Below, in pieces: positions 1 to 6,034 of a stretch of DNA of 6,737 nt. This stretch comes from Caulobacteraceae bacterium. Its GTDB lineage: Bacteria; Pseudomonadota; Alphaproteobacteria; Caulobacterales; Caulobacteraceae. Position 1 is the first letter of the stretch; each line of letters starts with the position of its first letter. Location: the NCBI GenBank assembly GCA_947479185.1, contig CANJYY010000147.1:1-6737 (forward strand). The letters run 5' to 3'. The notes beneath the pieces were generated by a model. That model saw only the letters and a program-made list of their open reading frames with translations, had not been told where the DNA came from and did no database searches. The position numbers and the translations under genes were made by a program.

Positions 1-65
1 CGGCCCGCCTGACCGCCGTGCAACGCCGCGCCGAGGCGCTGCTGGACGGCGCCGGCGCGCAGTGA
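1..65 (+). CDS. 3' end of an unidentified protein-coding gene (partial)
   Basis: An open frame enters from the left edge and ends at TGA 63-65, giving about 20 C-terminal residues that finish in ...EALLDGAGAQ. The tail is rich in Ala, Arg, Glu and Leu and looks like an amphipathic helix with a small flexible end. That is too little to assign a family. The stop lies 13 bp before the ATG of the cation transporter, on the same strand, so the gene is probably the upstream member of the same operon. The frame is supported by GC-rich third codon positions and by the tight spacing, but a chance open frame over 20 codons cannot be excluded. Confidence 0.5.
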   Translation, partial: ARLTAVQRRAEALLDGAGAQ

Positions 66-78
66 GACCCTGATCGCC

Positions 79-1068
79 ATGTCCCACGACGACCACGGTC
101 ATCACCATGGCCATGTGCATCACGACCATGCGCACCACGACCACCATGGCCATGGCCATGGTCATCATGGCCACGGCCACAGCCATGCGCCGGCTGATTT
201 CGGCCGGGCCTTCGCGATCGGCGCCGGCCTGAACATCGCCTTCGTGGTGGTTGAGGCCACCGCTGGCCTGATGACCCACTCCCTGGCCCTGGTCGCCGAC
301 GCCGGCCACAATCTGTCGGACGTGCTGGGCCTGCTGATGGCCTGGGGCGCGGCGGCGATGGCCAGGCAGCTGCCGACCGCGCGCCGCAGCTACGGCCTGC
401 GCAAGGGCACCATCCTGGCCTCGCTGGCCAACGCCGGCCTGCTGCTGGTGGCCGTCGGCGCCATCGTCTGGGAGGCGCTCCGCCGTTTCGGTTCGCCCGA
501 GCCGCTGTCGCCCGGGCCGGTCATGGTGGTGGCGGTCATCGGCGTGATCATCAACACGGCCACGGCGCTGATGTTCATGCGCGGACACAACGACCTCAAC
601 GTCCGCGGCGCCTTCCTGCACATGGCGGCCGACGCAGCCGTGTCGCTGGGCGTGGTGTTCGCGGCGGCGATCATCTGGTTCGTGCCGGCCTGGACCTGGA
701 TCGACCCCGCCGTCAGCCTGGTCATCGCCGCGGTGATCATCGCCGGCACCTGGGGCCTGCTGCGCGACTCGCTCGACATGGCGCTCGACGCCGCGCCCCG
801 CGGGGTCGACCCGGACGCCGTCCGTGCCTGGCTGAACGCGCGCCCTGGCGTCACTGAGGTCCACGACCTGCACATCTGGGCCATGAGCACCACGGAGACG
901 GCCCTGACCGCGCACCTGACCCGGCCGGACAACGCCGACGCCGACGACTTCCTGCATGACACGGCCGAGGGCCTGGCCGAACGGTTCCGCATCGGTCACC
1001 CGACATTGCAGATCGAGAGCGGCGCGAGCGGCCATGCCTGCCATCTCGCCCCGGCCGACGTGGTCTGA
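79..1068 (+). CDS. Cation diffusion facilitator (CDF) family metal efflux transporter, CzcD/ZitB-like
   Basis: This 329-residue inner-membrane protein is predicted to export divalent metal, most likely Zn(2+) and possibly Co or Cd, by proton antiport. The first 36 residues hold 20 histidines in His/Gly/Asp repeats, a probable cytoplasmic metal-binding tail. Six hydrophobic segments follow, at about 43-63, 67-93, 111-132, 147-168, 177-201 and 207-228. The family's intramembrane metal site is visible as HxxxD pairs in helix 2 (H77, D81 in ADAGHNLSD) and helix 5 (H181, D185 in HMAADAAVS); the H/D/H/D set is typical of zinc transporters. Residues about 238-315 form the C-terminal ferredoxin-like domain (VHDLHIWAMS), and the end carries a further H319-x-C321-H322 cluster. 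ATG 79 has only a weak GAGA-type ribosome site but fits the family's His-rich start. The gene sits 5 bp before waaA. Family call is certain; the exact metal is inference. Confidence 0.93.
   Translation: MSHDDHGHHHGHVHHDHAHHDHHGHGHGHHGHGHSHAPADFGRAFAIGAGLNIAFVVVEATAGLMTHSLALVADAGHNLSDVLGLLMAWGAAAMARQLPTARRSYGLRKGTILASLANAGLLLVAVGAIVWEALRRFGSPEPLSPGPVMVVAVIGVIINTATALMFMRGHNDLNVRGAFLHMAADAAVSLGVVFAAAIIWFVPAWTWIDPAVSLVIAAVIIAGTWGLLRDSLDMALDAAPRGVDPDAVRAWLNARPGVTEVHDLHIWAMSTTETALTAHLTRPDNADADDFLHDTAEGLAERFRIGHPTLQIESGASGHACHLAPADVV
145..180 (+). repeat. CATGGC-type hexamer tract encoding the His-Gly repeats
   Basis: Within the 5' end of the transporter gene there is a run of near-identical hexamers: CATGGC, CATGGC, CATGGT, then an interposed CAT, then CATGGC and CACGGC. 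It encodes alternating His and Gly. Each ATG inside it is out of frame with the gene. Such a tract may change length by slippage in whole codons, altering the number of metal-binding histidines without a frameshift. Confidence 0.6.
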
Positions 1069-1073
1069 CACCT

Positions 1074-2330
1074 GTGCGCCAGGCCCTGTCCCTGAGCTTC
1101 TACCGCGGCGCGACGGCGCTGCTGGGGTTCGCCGTGCCGTCGATCCTCCGCGGTCGCGCGCGGCGCGGCAAGGAAGACCCCGCCCGACTCGGCGAGCGGC
1201 TCGGCCGCGCCACCCGGGCCCGGCCGGCCGGGCCGCTGGTCTGGCTGCACGGCGCCAGCGTCGGCGAGACGGTCTCCTTCCTGCCGGTGGTCGAGCGGCT
1301 GCGGCGCGAACGGCCGGACATCACCGTGCTGGTGACCTCGGGCACGGCCACCTCGGCGGACCTGCTGGCGCGGCGCCTGCCCGCCGGCGCCCTGCACCAG
1401 TACATCCCGGTCGACACGCCGGCGGCGGCGGCCCGCTTCCTTGACCACTGGCGGCCGGATCTGGCCGTTTTCGTCGAAAGCGAGCTGTGGCCGAACCTGC
1501 TGCTGGGCGCGAAGGCGCGTGGCGCGAAGCTGGCGCTGGTCTCGGCCCGCATGACCCAGGACAGCGCCCGGGGCTGGCGGCGGTTTCCGGGTCTGGCAGG
1601 GGCGGTGCTGGGGGCCTTCGACCTGATCCTGCCCCAGGACGTCCGCACCGGGGTTCGGCTCAAGGAGCTCGGCGCTCTTGTCGACGGCTACGCCAATCTC
1701 AAGCTGGTCGGCGAGGCCCTGCCGGCCGACCCGGCCGAACTGGCGCGGCTGAAGACGGCGATCGGCGACCGCCTGACCGTCACGGCCGCCAGCACCCATC
1801 CCGGCGAGGATGCCCTGATCGCCGACGCGGTCGAGGCCACCGGCCGCTACCCCCTGCTGGTCATCGTTCCGCGCCATCCGGTGCGCGGACCCGCCCTGGC
1901 GACCAGCCTGCGCGCCCACAACCGGACCCTCGCCCTGCGCTCGGCCGGCGAGCCGGTCACGCCGGACACCGACATCTATATCGCCGACACGCTTGGCGAG
2001 CTGGGCCTCTTCTTCCGTCTCGGCGACATCGCCGTGATGGGCGGCAGCTTTCTGCCCGACATCGGCGGCCACAACCCGCTCGAGGCGGCGAGGCTCGACC
2101 TGCCGGTGGTTCACGGCGAGTACTACGCCAACTGGATAGACATCTACGGCGCCCTGGGCGAGGGCGGCGTCGGCTGCGCCGACCCGGCGGGGCTGACCGT
2201 CGCGCTGGACCGCCTGCTGGGCGACGCGGAGGCTCGCCGCCTCGTCGGTTCGGCCGCCCGCGCGGCGGCGGACAAGGAGGCCGGCGTCCTCGACCGCCTG
2301 TGGGCGCAGCTGGAGCCGCTGCTGCCATGA
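1074..2330 (+). CDS. waaA: 3-deoxy-D-manno-octulosonic acid (Kdo) transferase
   Basis: WaaA (KdtA) transfers Kdo from CMP-Kdo to the lipid A precursor at the cytoplasmic face of the inner membrane, linking lipid A to the core. The 418-residue length fits the family. It is a two-domain GT-B glycosyltransferase (GT30). A short hydrophobic N-terminal anchor (about 8-25) precedes the N-terminal domain with HGASVGET at 59-66, whose E65 matches the family's catalytic Glu. ESELWPN follows at 135-141. In the C-terminal nucleotide-sugar domain are PRHP (266-269) and GGSFLPDIGGHNPLEAA (323-339). The last two residues are Ala-Ala, whereas I recall many homologues having Pro-Ala there. The start is GTG 1074, chosen because it gives the usual N-terminus and lies 5 bp after the previous stop; no good ribosome site is visible, which suggests translational coupling. 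The stop overlaps lpxK. The number of Kdo residues added cannot be read from the sequence. Confidence 0.96.
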   Translation: MRQALSLSFYRGATALLGFAVPSILRGRARRGKEDPARLGERLGRATRARPAGPLVWLHGASVGETVSFLPVVERLRRERPDITVLVTSGTATSADLLARRLPAGALHQYIPVDTPAAAARFLDHWRPDLAVFVESELWPNLLLGAKARGAKLALVSARMTQDSARGWRRFPGLAGAVLGAFDLILPQDVRTGVRLKELGALVDGYANLKLVGEALPADPAELARLKTAIGDRLTVTAASTHPGEDALIADAVEATGRYPLLVIVPRHPVRGPALATSLRAHNRTLALRSAGEPVTPDTDIYIADTLGELGLFFRLGDIAVMGGSFLPDIGGHNPLEAARLDLPVVHGEYYANWIDIYGALGEGGVGCADPAGLTVALDRLLGDAEARRLVGSAARAAADKEAGVLDRLWAQLEPLLP

Positions 2331-3328
2331 AGCTGTCGACGCCCCGCTGGTGGTACGTGAAGACCGACACGCCCCGCCGGGTGTCGCGCATGGTGCTGAC
2401 GCCCTTGTCGTGGATCTGGGCGGCGGTCACCGCCCGCCGCATCGCCGGCACGATTCCACAGGACGCCGGCCTGCCGGTGATCTGCGTCGGCAATCTGACG
2501 GTCGGCGGCACGGGCAAGACGCCGGTGGTCCGGGAACTGCTGCGGCTGCTGACCGACCAGGGCGTGGCCGCCCACGGCCTGTCGCGCGGCTACGGCGGCC
2601 GGCTGAAGGGCCCGCTGCGCGTCGATCCCGCCCTGCACACCGCCGCCGATGTCGGCGACGAGCCGCTGATGCTGGCCCGCGACTACCCGCTGTGGATCTC
2701 GCCCGACCGCGTCGCCGGCGCCCGCGCGGCGAAGGCGGGCGGCGCCGCCGTTCTGGTGATGGATGACGGTCACCAGAACCCGATGCTGAAGAAGGCGCTG
2801 TCGCTGGTCGTCGTCGACGGCGAGACCCGCAAGGGAGAGTGGCCGTTCGGCGACGGCGCGGTGTTTCCCGCCGGGCCGATGCGCGAGCCGCTGGCCGCCG
2901 GGCTCGCGCGGGCCGATGCGGTGATCATGCTGCTGCCGGCCGACATGGCAGGCCCCGACCCCGAGCTGATGGCGCTGTTCGCCGGCGGGCCGGTGCTGGT
3001 CGCCAGGCTCGAACCGGCCGGCCCGCCCCCCGCCGGACCGATGGTCGGCTTCGCCGGCATCGGCAAGCCGTGGAAGGTCGAGCGCGCGCTGGAAGCCGCC
3101 GGCTGCGACCTGAAGGACTTTGTCCGCTTTCCCGATCACCATCCCTACAGCGACGCCGACCTGGCCCTGCTGGACGAGGTCGCCGCCCGCTACGGCGCGG
3201 GTCTGGTGACCACCGAAAAGGACTGGGTCCGCCTGCCGCCGGCCTGGCGCGACCGCGCCGCCGTCTGGCCCGTGCGGGCCAGGTTCGAGGATGAAGCGGC
3301 CGTCCTGAAACTCCTCCCCGGAGCGTAG
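2327..3328 (+). CDS. lpxK: Tetraacyldisaccharide 4'-kinase (lipid A 4'-kinase)
   Basis: LpxK phosphorylates the 4' position of the tetraacyl disaccharide 1-phosphate using ATP, giving lipid IVA, the acceptor for WaaA. The 333-residue protein has the family motifs in order: an N-terminal hydrophobic stretch that may touch the membrane (about 22-34), Walker A VGNLTVGGTGKTP (54-66), LSRGYGG (85-91), GDEPLMLA (110-117), MDDGHQNP (145-152), GPMREP (183-188), GFAGIGKP (241-248), FPDHHPYSDADL (268-279) and TTEKDWVRLP (295-304). DDGHQN has His where many homologues have Phe. ATG 2327 overlaps the waaA stop in an ATGA arrangement, so the two genes are translationally coupled. The last residues (LLPGA) and the TAG stop lie inside, or directly beside, an intergenic repeat element, so the natural C-terminus may have been altered by it. 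Longer in-frame starts upstream run through waaA and are rejected. Confidence 0.96.
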   Translation: MKLSTPRWWYVKTDTPRRVSRMVLTPLSWIWAAVTARRIAGTIPQDAGLPVICVGNLTVGGTGKTPVVRELLRLLTDQGVAAHGLSRGYGGRLKGPLRVDPALHTAADVGDEPLMLARDYPLWISPDRVAGARAAKAGGAAVLVMDDGHQNPMLKKALSLVVVDGETRKGEWPFGDGAVFPAGPMREPLAAGLARADAVIMLLPADMAGPDPELMALFAGGPVLVARLEPAGPPPAGPMVGFAGIGKPWKVERALEAAGCDLKDFVRFPDHHPYSDADLALLDEVAARYGAGLVTTEKDWVRLPPAWRDRAAVWPVRARFEDEAAVLKLLPGA

Positions 3329-3368
3329 CGAGGGGGAGGGGGACCGCCCGAAGGGCGGTGGAGGGGGC
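3313..3368 (+). repeat. G-rich intergenic repeat element, left (forward) copy
   Basis: This 56-bp element begins with CCTCCCC in the last codons of lpxK and ends in GGTGGAGGGGGC. It holds the block GGGGAGGGGGACC (3333-3345) and a perfect 7-bp hairpin, ACCGCCC-GAA-GGGCGGT (3343-3359). It is the inverted partner of 3426-3475. The ordered shared blocks CCTCCCC, GGGGAGGGGGACC and GGTGGAGGGGGC show that both are copies of one element that differ in the hairpin sequence. The lpxK stop codon (3326-3328) lies inside it. It resembles palindromic repeats I recall from Caulobacterales intergenic regions, but I could not check that. Confidence 0.85.
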
Positions 3369-3400
3369 TGCGCGAGATTGTCCGGAAGGACCGGAATTCA

Positions 3401-3434
3401 GGAGGGGGCCGCTGGCGTTCGCGCCGCCCCCTCC
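3401..3434 (+). terminator. Compact GC-rich hairpin with TTCG loop, candidate transcription end
   Basis: GGAGGGGGC (3401-3409) pairs perfectly with GCCCCCTCC (3426-3434). After a 4-nt bulge, GGCG (3414-3417) pairs with CGCC (3422-3425) around a TTCG loop. It lies between two convergent genes, so it could end transcription from either side. There is no T-tract on either strand, so a classical Rho-independent terminator is not demonstrated. Its right arm is shared with the larger inverted repeat, so the two folds compete. Confidence 0.4.
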
Positions 3435-3475
3435 ACCAGCCTCCGGCTGGTCCCCCTCCCCTCTGCGAGGGGAGG
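3426..3475 (-). repeat. G-rich intergenic repeat element, right (inverted) copy
   Basis: This 50-bp copy lies in inverse orientation to 3313-3368. Read on the minus strand it gives CCTCCCC, then GGGGAGGGGGACC, a 7-bp hairpin, and GGTGGAGGGGGC. On the plus strand the hairpin is ACCAGCC-TCC-GGCTGGT (3435-3451). Its stem bases differ from the left copy but complement each other, so the hairpin has been kept by compensatory change. It is 6 bp shorter than the left copy, in the segment between CCTCCCC and the G block. It ends 1 bp from the stop codon of the amidohydrolase gene (3477-3479). Confidence 0.85.
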
Positions 3476-3476
3476 A

Positions 3477-4808
3477 CTACTCGCTCTTGTAGACGACCCC
3501 GCCCTTCATCACGAAGGACACCTTCGTCAACACCGTCACGTCGGTCAGCGGGTCGCCGCGCACGGCGATCAGGTCGGCCTGTTTGCCCGGGAGCAGCGAG
3601 CCGATCTGGTCCAGCAGGCCCAGGTGCTCGGCGGCCCAGATGGTCGCCGCGCGGATGGCGTCGAGCGGCGAGAAGCCGGCCTTGACCATCAGGGCGAACT
3701 CGCCGGCGTTGTCGCCGTGGGCCGAAACGCCGGTGTCGGTGCCGAAGGCGACCTTCACCCCGCCCTCACGGGCACGCCGGGCCATGTCGAGCATCCTCGG
3801 TCCGGCGATCAGCGCCTTGTCGCGCTGGGCAGGGGTCAGGAAGGTGTTGGGGCGGGCCGCCTCGCGCGCGACGAAGTCGCCGGCCATCAGGGTCGGCACC
3901 AGCCAGGCGCCGCTCGTCTTGAACAGCTTGATCGACTCCGCGTCGAGATAGGTGCCGTGCTCGATCGAGTCGCCGCCGGCGCGCAGGAACAGGTTGATCC
4001 CGTCCGCCCCGTGAGCGTGGGCGGTGACCTTGCGGCCCATCGAATGGGCGGTCTCGACGATCGCCTTCAGCTCCTCGTCGGAGAACTGCTGGCCCAGGCC
4101 CGCGGCCGTGTTGGACAGCACCCCGCCGGTGGCGGTGATCTTGATGATGTCGGCCCCTGCGCGGACCTGCTCGCGCACCGCGCGGCGGCAGTCGTCGGCC
4201 CCCGAACAGACCGACGTCGGCCGGAACACATGCACCAGTTCCTCGGTCATGCCGTTGGCCGGATCGCCGTGGCCGCCGTGCACCGAGATCGCCGAGCCGG
4301 ACGCGATGATCCGCGGCCCGGGGATGCGGCCGGTGCGGATCGCCGCGCGCAGGGCGAAGATCGACTCGTTCGGCGCGCCCAGGTCCACGACCGTCGTGAA
4401 GCCGGCCTTCAGCGTCTTCAGGCCGTTCCAGGCGCCGTCCAGCGCCAGATCGGACCGGGACTTGGTGTATTCCTCGAGCTGGGCGTTGGGGCCCTGTTCG
4501 CTGGTCAGGTGGACATGGCTGTCGATCAGGCCTGGCAGGACGAAGCTGTCACGCAGGTCGACCACCTTCGCGCCCTCGGCCGTGGTGTAGCCGTCCTCGA
4601 TCCGCAGCACCTTGCCGTCCTGGATGACCAGGGTGCGCTGGGCCTCGACCTTGCCGGTGGCCGGATCGGCCAGCAGGCGGCCGGCCTGGACATAGGTCAG
4701 CTGCGGGGCGGGCGGCGTACTGCGAGCCTGGGCCAGGCTAAAGCCCGCGCCGACCGCGATCGCGGCCAGAACGGCGCCGGCGACCATGCGCCTGTTGAAG
4801 CGGGCCAT
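3477..4808 (-). CDS. Exported metal-dependent amidohydrolase, cog1228 (imidazolonepropionase/prolidase-like)
   Basis: This 443-residue member of the amidohydrolase superfamily has a binuclear-zinc TIM barrel. A signal peptide is clear: MARFNRR, a hydrophobic core (about 8-25) and a likely cleavage after AQA (26-28), so it should act in the periplasm. The metal ligands are visible in order: HVH (H98, H100) in GLIDSHVHLT, K223 in IIKITATGG (a lysine that is carboxylated in relatives), H264/H266 in VTAHAHG, H284 in SIEHGTY and D358 in FGTDTG. Several cog1228 enzymes from Caulobacter and environmental samples were shown to be dipeptidases acting on X-Pro or X-Arg/Lys, so a peptidase or N-acyl amino acid hydrolase role is plausible. 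The substrate cannot be read from the sequence. ATG 4808 shares one base with the upstream kinase stop (TGATG), indicating coupled translation. The 3' end abuts an intergenic repeat. Confidence 0.9.
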   Translation of the reverse strand: MARFNRRMVAGAVLAAIAVGAGFSLAQARSTPPAPQLTYVQAGRLLADPATGKVEAQRTLVIQDGKVLRIEDGYTTAEGAKVVDLRDSFVLPGLIDSHVHLTSEQGPNAQLEEYTKSRSDLALDGAWNGLKTLKAGFTTVVDLGAPNESIFALRAAIRTGRIPGPRIIASGSAISVHGGHGDPANGMTEELVHVFRPTSVCSGADDCRRAVREQVRAGADIIKITATGGVLSNTAAGLGQQFSDEELKAIVETAHSMGRKVTAHAHGADGINLFLRAGGDSIEHGTYLDAESIKLFKTSGAWLVPTLMAGDFVAREAARPNTFLTPAQRDKALIAGPRMLDMARRAREGGVKVAFGTDTGVSAHGDNAGEFALMVKAGFSPLDAIRAATIWAAEHLGLLDQIGSLLPGKQADLIAVRGDPLTDVTVLTKVSFVMKGGVVYKSE

Positions 4809-5890
4809 CAGGCGCCGGCCTTGATGGCGAAGGCCAGGGCGGCGTCGGCCAGGGCCGGCACGCGCGCCTCCATGGTCTGGGCGTGGGCGCTGGCGGCGGT
4901 GCCGTCCCGCACCCGGCCGACGATGCCCTGACAGATGCCGGCCAGACGGAACAGGTTGTAGGCGAAGTACCAGTCGAGGTTCGGCACGCCGGCGCGGCCG
5001 GTCAGGCCACAGTACTGCTCGACGGCTTCCTCGACGGTCGGGATGCCCCAGGCCTTGAGGTCCTCGATGCCCGACAGGGAGGCCCGCTCGGCGCCGGGCA
5101 TGACCCAGTGCATCAGCAGGTAGGAGAAGTCGGCCATCGGATCGCCGAGGGTCGACAGTTCCCAGTCCAGCACGGCGGCGACGCGCGGCTCGGTCGGGTG
5201 CAGCACCATGTTGTCCAGGCGATAGTCGCCATGGACGATCGAGGTCCGGTCATCGCCGGGCGTGGTCGTCGGCAGGAACTCCATCAGCCGGTTCATCGAC
5301 GGGATGACCTGGGTCTCGGAGGCCTTGTACTGCTTGATCCAGCGGTCGATCTGGCGGCTGAAATAGTTGCCCGGCCGGCCGTAGTCGCCCAGGCCGATGG
5401 CCTCGTAGTCGGTGTTGTGCAGGGCGGCCAGGGTGCCGATCTTGGCCTTGTAGATCGCGTTGCGTTCCGCTGGCGCGTAGTCGGGCAGGGTCAGGTCCCA
5501 GAGGATCCGGCCTTCGACGTTGTCCATCACGTAGAACATCGTGCCGATGACGTCGTCGTCGGTGCACAGGGCGTAGGCGTGGGCCACCGGGAAGCCGGTC
5601 TTGCCGAGGGCGGAGATGACCTTGAACTCGCGGTCGACGGCGTGGGCCGACGGCAGCAGCTTGCCCGGCGGCTTGCGGCGCAGGACGTAGCGCTTGGCCG
5701 GCGTGACCAGCTGATAGGTCGGGTTCGACTGGCCGCCCTTGAACTGGCGCACTTCCAGCGGGCCCTGGTAGCCCTCGACGTTGGCCTCCAGCCAGGCGGC
5801 CAGCTTCACCTCGTCGATCTGATGACGCTCGTCGACGGGCTTGGTGCCCGAGTTCAGGTCCTGAGCGGTCGGTGCGGCGGCCTCGGCCAT
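4808..5890 (-). CDS. Phosphotransferase family protein, APH/ACAD10-11 N-terminal-like small-molecule kinase
   Basis: This 360-residue soluble kinase has the aminoglycoside-phosphotransferase/choline-kinase fold. The nucleotide loop is FKGGQSNPTYQL (50-61), followed by YVLRRKPPG (68-76) with the probable ATP-binding lysine K73. The catalytic loop is VHGDYRLDN (219-227, D222 and N227), and the metal site is LDWELSTLGDP (241-251, D242). This subgroup resembles the kinase domain of human ACAD10/11 and bacterial LvaA, which phosphorylate 4-hydroxyacyl-CoA for beta-oxidation. A similar lipid or acyl-CoA substrate is inference, and antibiotic resistance is unlikely. ATG 5888-5890 is chosen because GGGGAG lies 7 nt upstream; a TTG start 66 bp further up has no support and falls in the promoter candidate. 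The gene is first in a two-gene unit with the exported amidohydrolase. No acyl-CoA dehydrogenase lies in the window. Confidence 0.9.
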   Translation of the reverse strand: MAEAAAPTAQDLNSGTKPVDERHQIDEVKLAAWLEANVEGYQGPLEVRQFKGGQSNPTYQLVTPAKRYVLRRKPPGKLLPSAHAVDREFKVISALGKTGFPVAHAYALCTDDDVIGTMFYVMDNVEGRILWDLTLPDYAPAERNAIYKAKIGTLAALHNTDYEAIGLGDYGRPGNYFSRQIDRWIKQYKASETQVIPSMNRLMEFLPTTTPGDDRTSIVHGDYRLDNMVLHPTEPRVAAVLDWELSTLGDPMADFSYLLMHWVMPGAERASLSGIEDLKAWGIPTVEEAVEQYCGLTGRAGVPNLDWYFAYNLFRLAGICQGIVGRVRDGTAASAHAQTMEARVPALADAALAFAIKAGA

Positions 5891-5928
5891 AAGCGGCTCC
5901 CCAATTTTCGTACAGTTGTTTGACGGCG

Positions 5929-5956
5929 AGTTTAGGGTCTGCGGCGGGCGGTGCAA
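5929..5956 (-). promoter_or_regulatory. Candidate housekeeping promoter of the kinase-amidohydrolase unit
   Basis: On the minus strand TTGCACC (-35-like, from 5956) is followed after 13 nt by CCTAAACT (-10-like, ending at 5929). Spacing and partial sequence fit the Caulobacter sigma-73 pattern TTGACGS-N10-14-GCTANAWC as I remember it. Transcription would start near 5920, leaving a leader of about 30 nt before ATG 5890. The match is only moderate, and the call rests on its position upstream of a well-defined gene start. Confidence 0.3.
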
Positions 5957-5972
5957 GGCGGGACGAAGGGTC

Positions 5973-5997
5973 TAGGGGTTAGGGGCTAGGGGTTAGT
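5973..5997 (+). repeat. Telomere-like TAGGGRN heptad array, left arm (G-quadruplex motif)
   Basis: The plus strand reads TAGGGGT, TAGGGGC, TAGGGGT, TAGT: three heptads with a 7-nt period and a short end. With GGG at 5968-5970, the plus strand has four G-runs separated by 3-4 nt (5968-5992), a canonical G-quadruplex motif. The array is inverted relative to 6035-6066, so the two arms can also pair across a 37-nt spacer. Confidence 0.8.
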
Positions 5998-6034
5998 CCT
6001 TATGCGCACGCCGCCAGCGCCGCGCCCCAACTCT

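Noticed and set aside
996..2114. 372-codon open frame on the - strand
   Set aside because: It lies opposite the end of the transporter gene and waaA, both with full family motifs; it is an antisense artefact of GC-rich third positions.
1487..2326. Extended N-terminus for LpxK, in frame upstream of 2327
   Set aside because: The upstream part is an Arg/Gly/Pro-rich shadow of waaA. ATG 2327 gives the normal LpxK length and start.
3381..3395. Small hairpin TCCGG-AAGGA-CCGGA in the intergenic spacer
   Set aside because: The stem is only 5 bp and is not repeated in the other element; weaker than the folds around it.
3378..4931. 517-codon open frame on the + strand
   Set aside because: It lies opposite the amidohydrolase, whose metal ligands and signal peptide are intact. 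It is repetitive in Gly, Arg, Ala and Val and shows no domain; long antisense frames are expected at this GC content.
4883..5923. 346-codon open frame on the + strand
   Set aside because: It is antisense to the kinase gene, which has clear HGDxxxxN and DWE motifs. Its composition is low-complexity, with no recognisable fold.
5905..5930. Possible operator in the A/T-richer stretch upstream of the kinase
   Set aside because: I looked for an inverted repeat for a TetR/GntR-type regulator and found only 3-bp matching ends, which is not significant.
5891..5956. TTG-initiated 22-residue extension of the kinase
   Set aside because: ATG 5890 has a good GGGGAG ribosome site and starts the usual N-terminus; the extension overlaps the promoter candidate.
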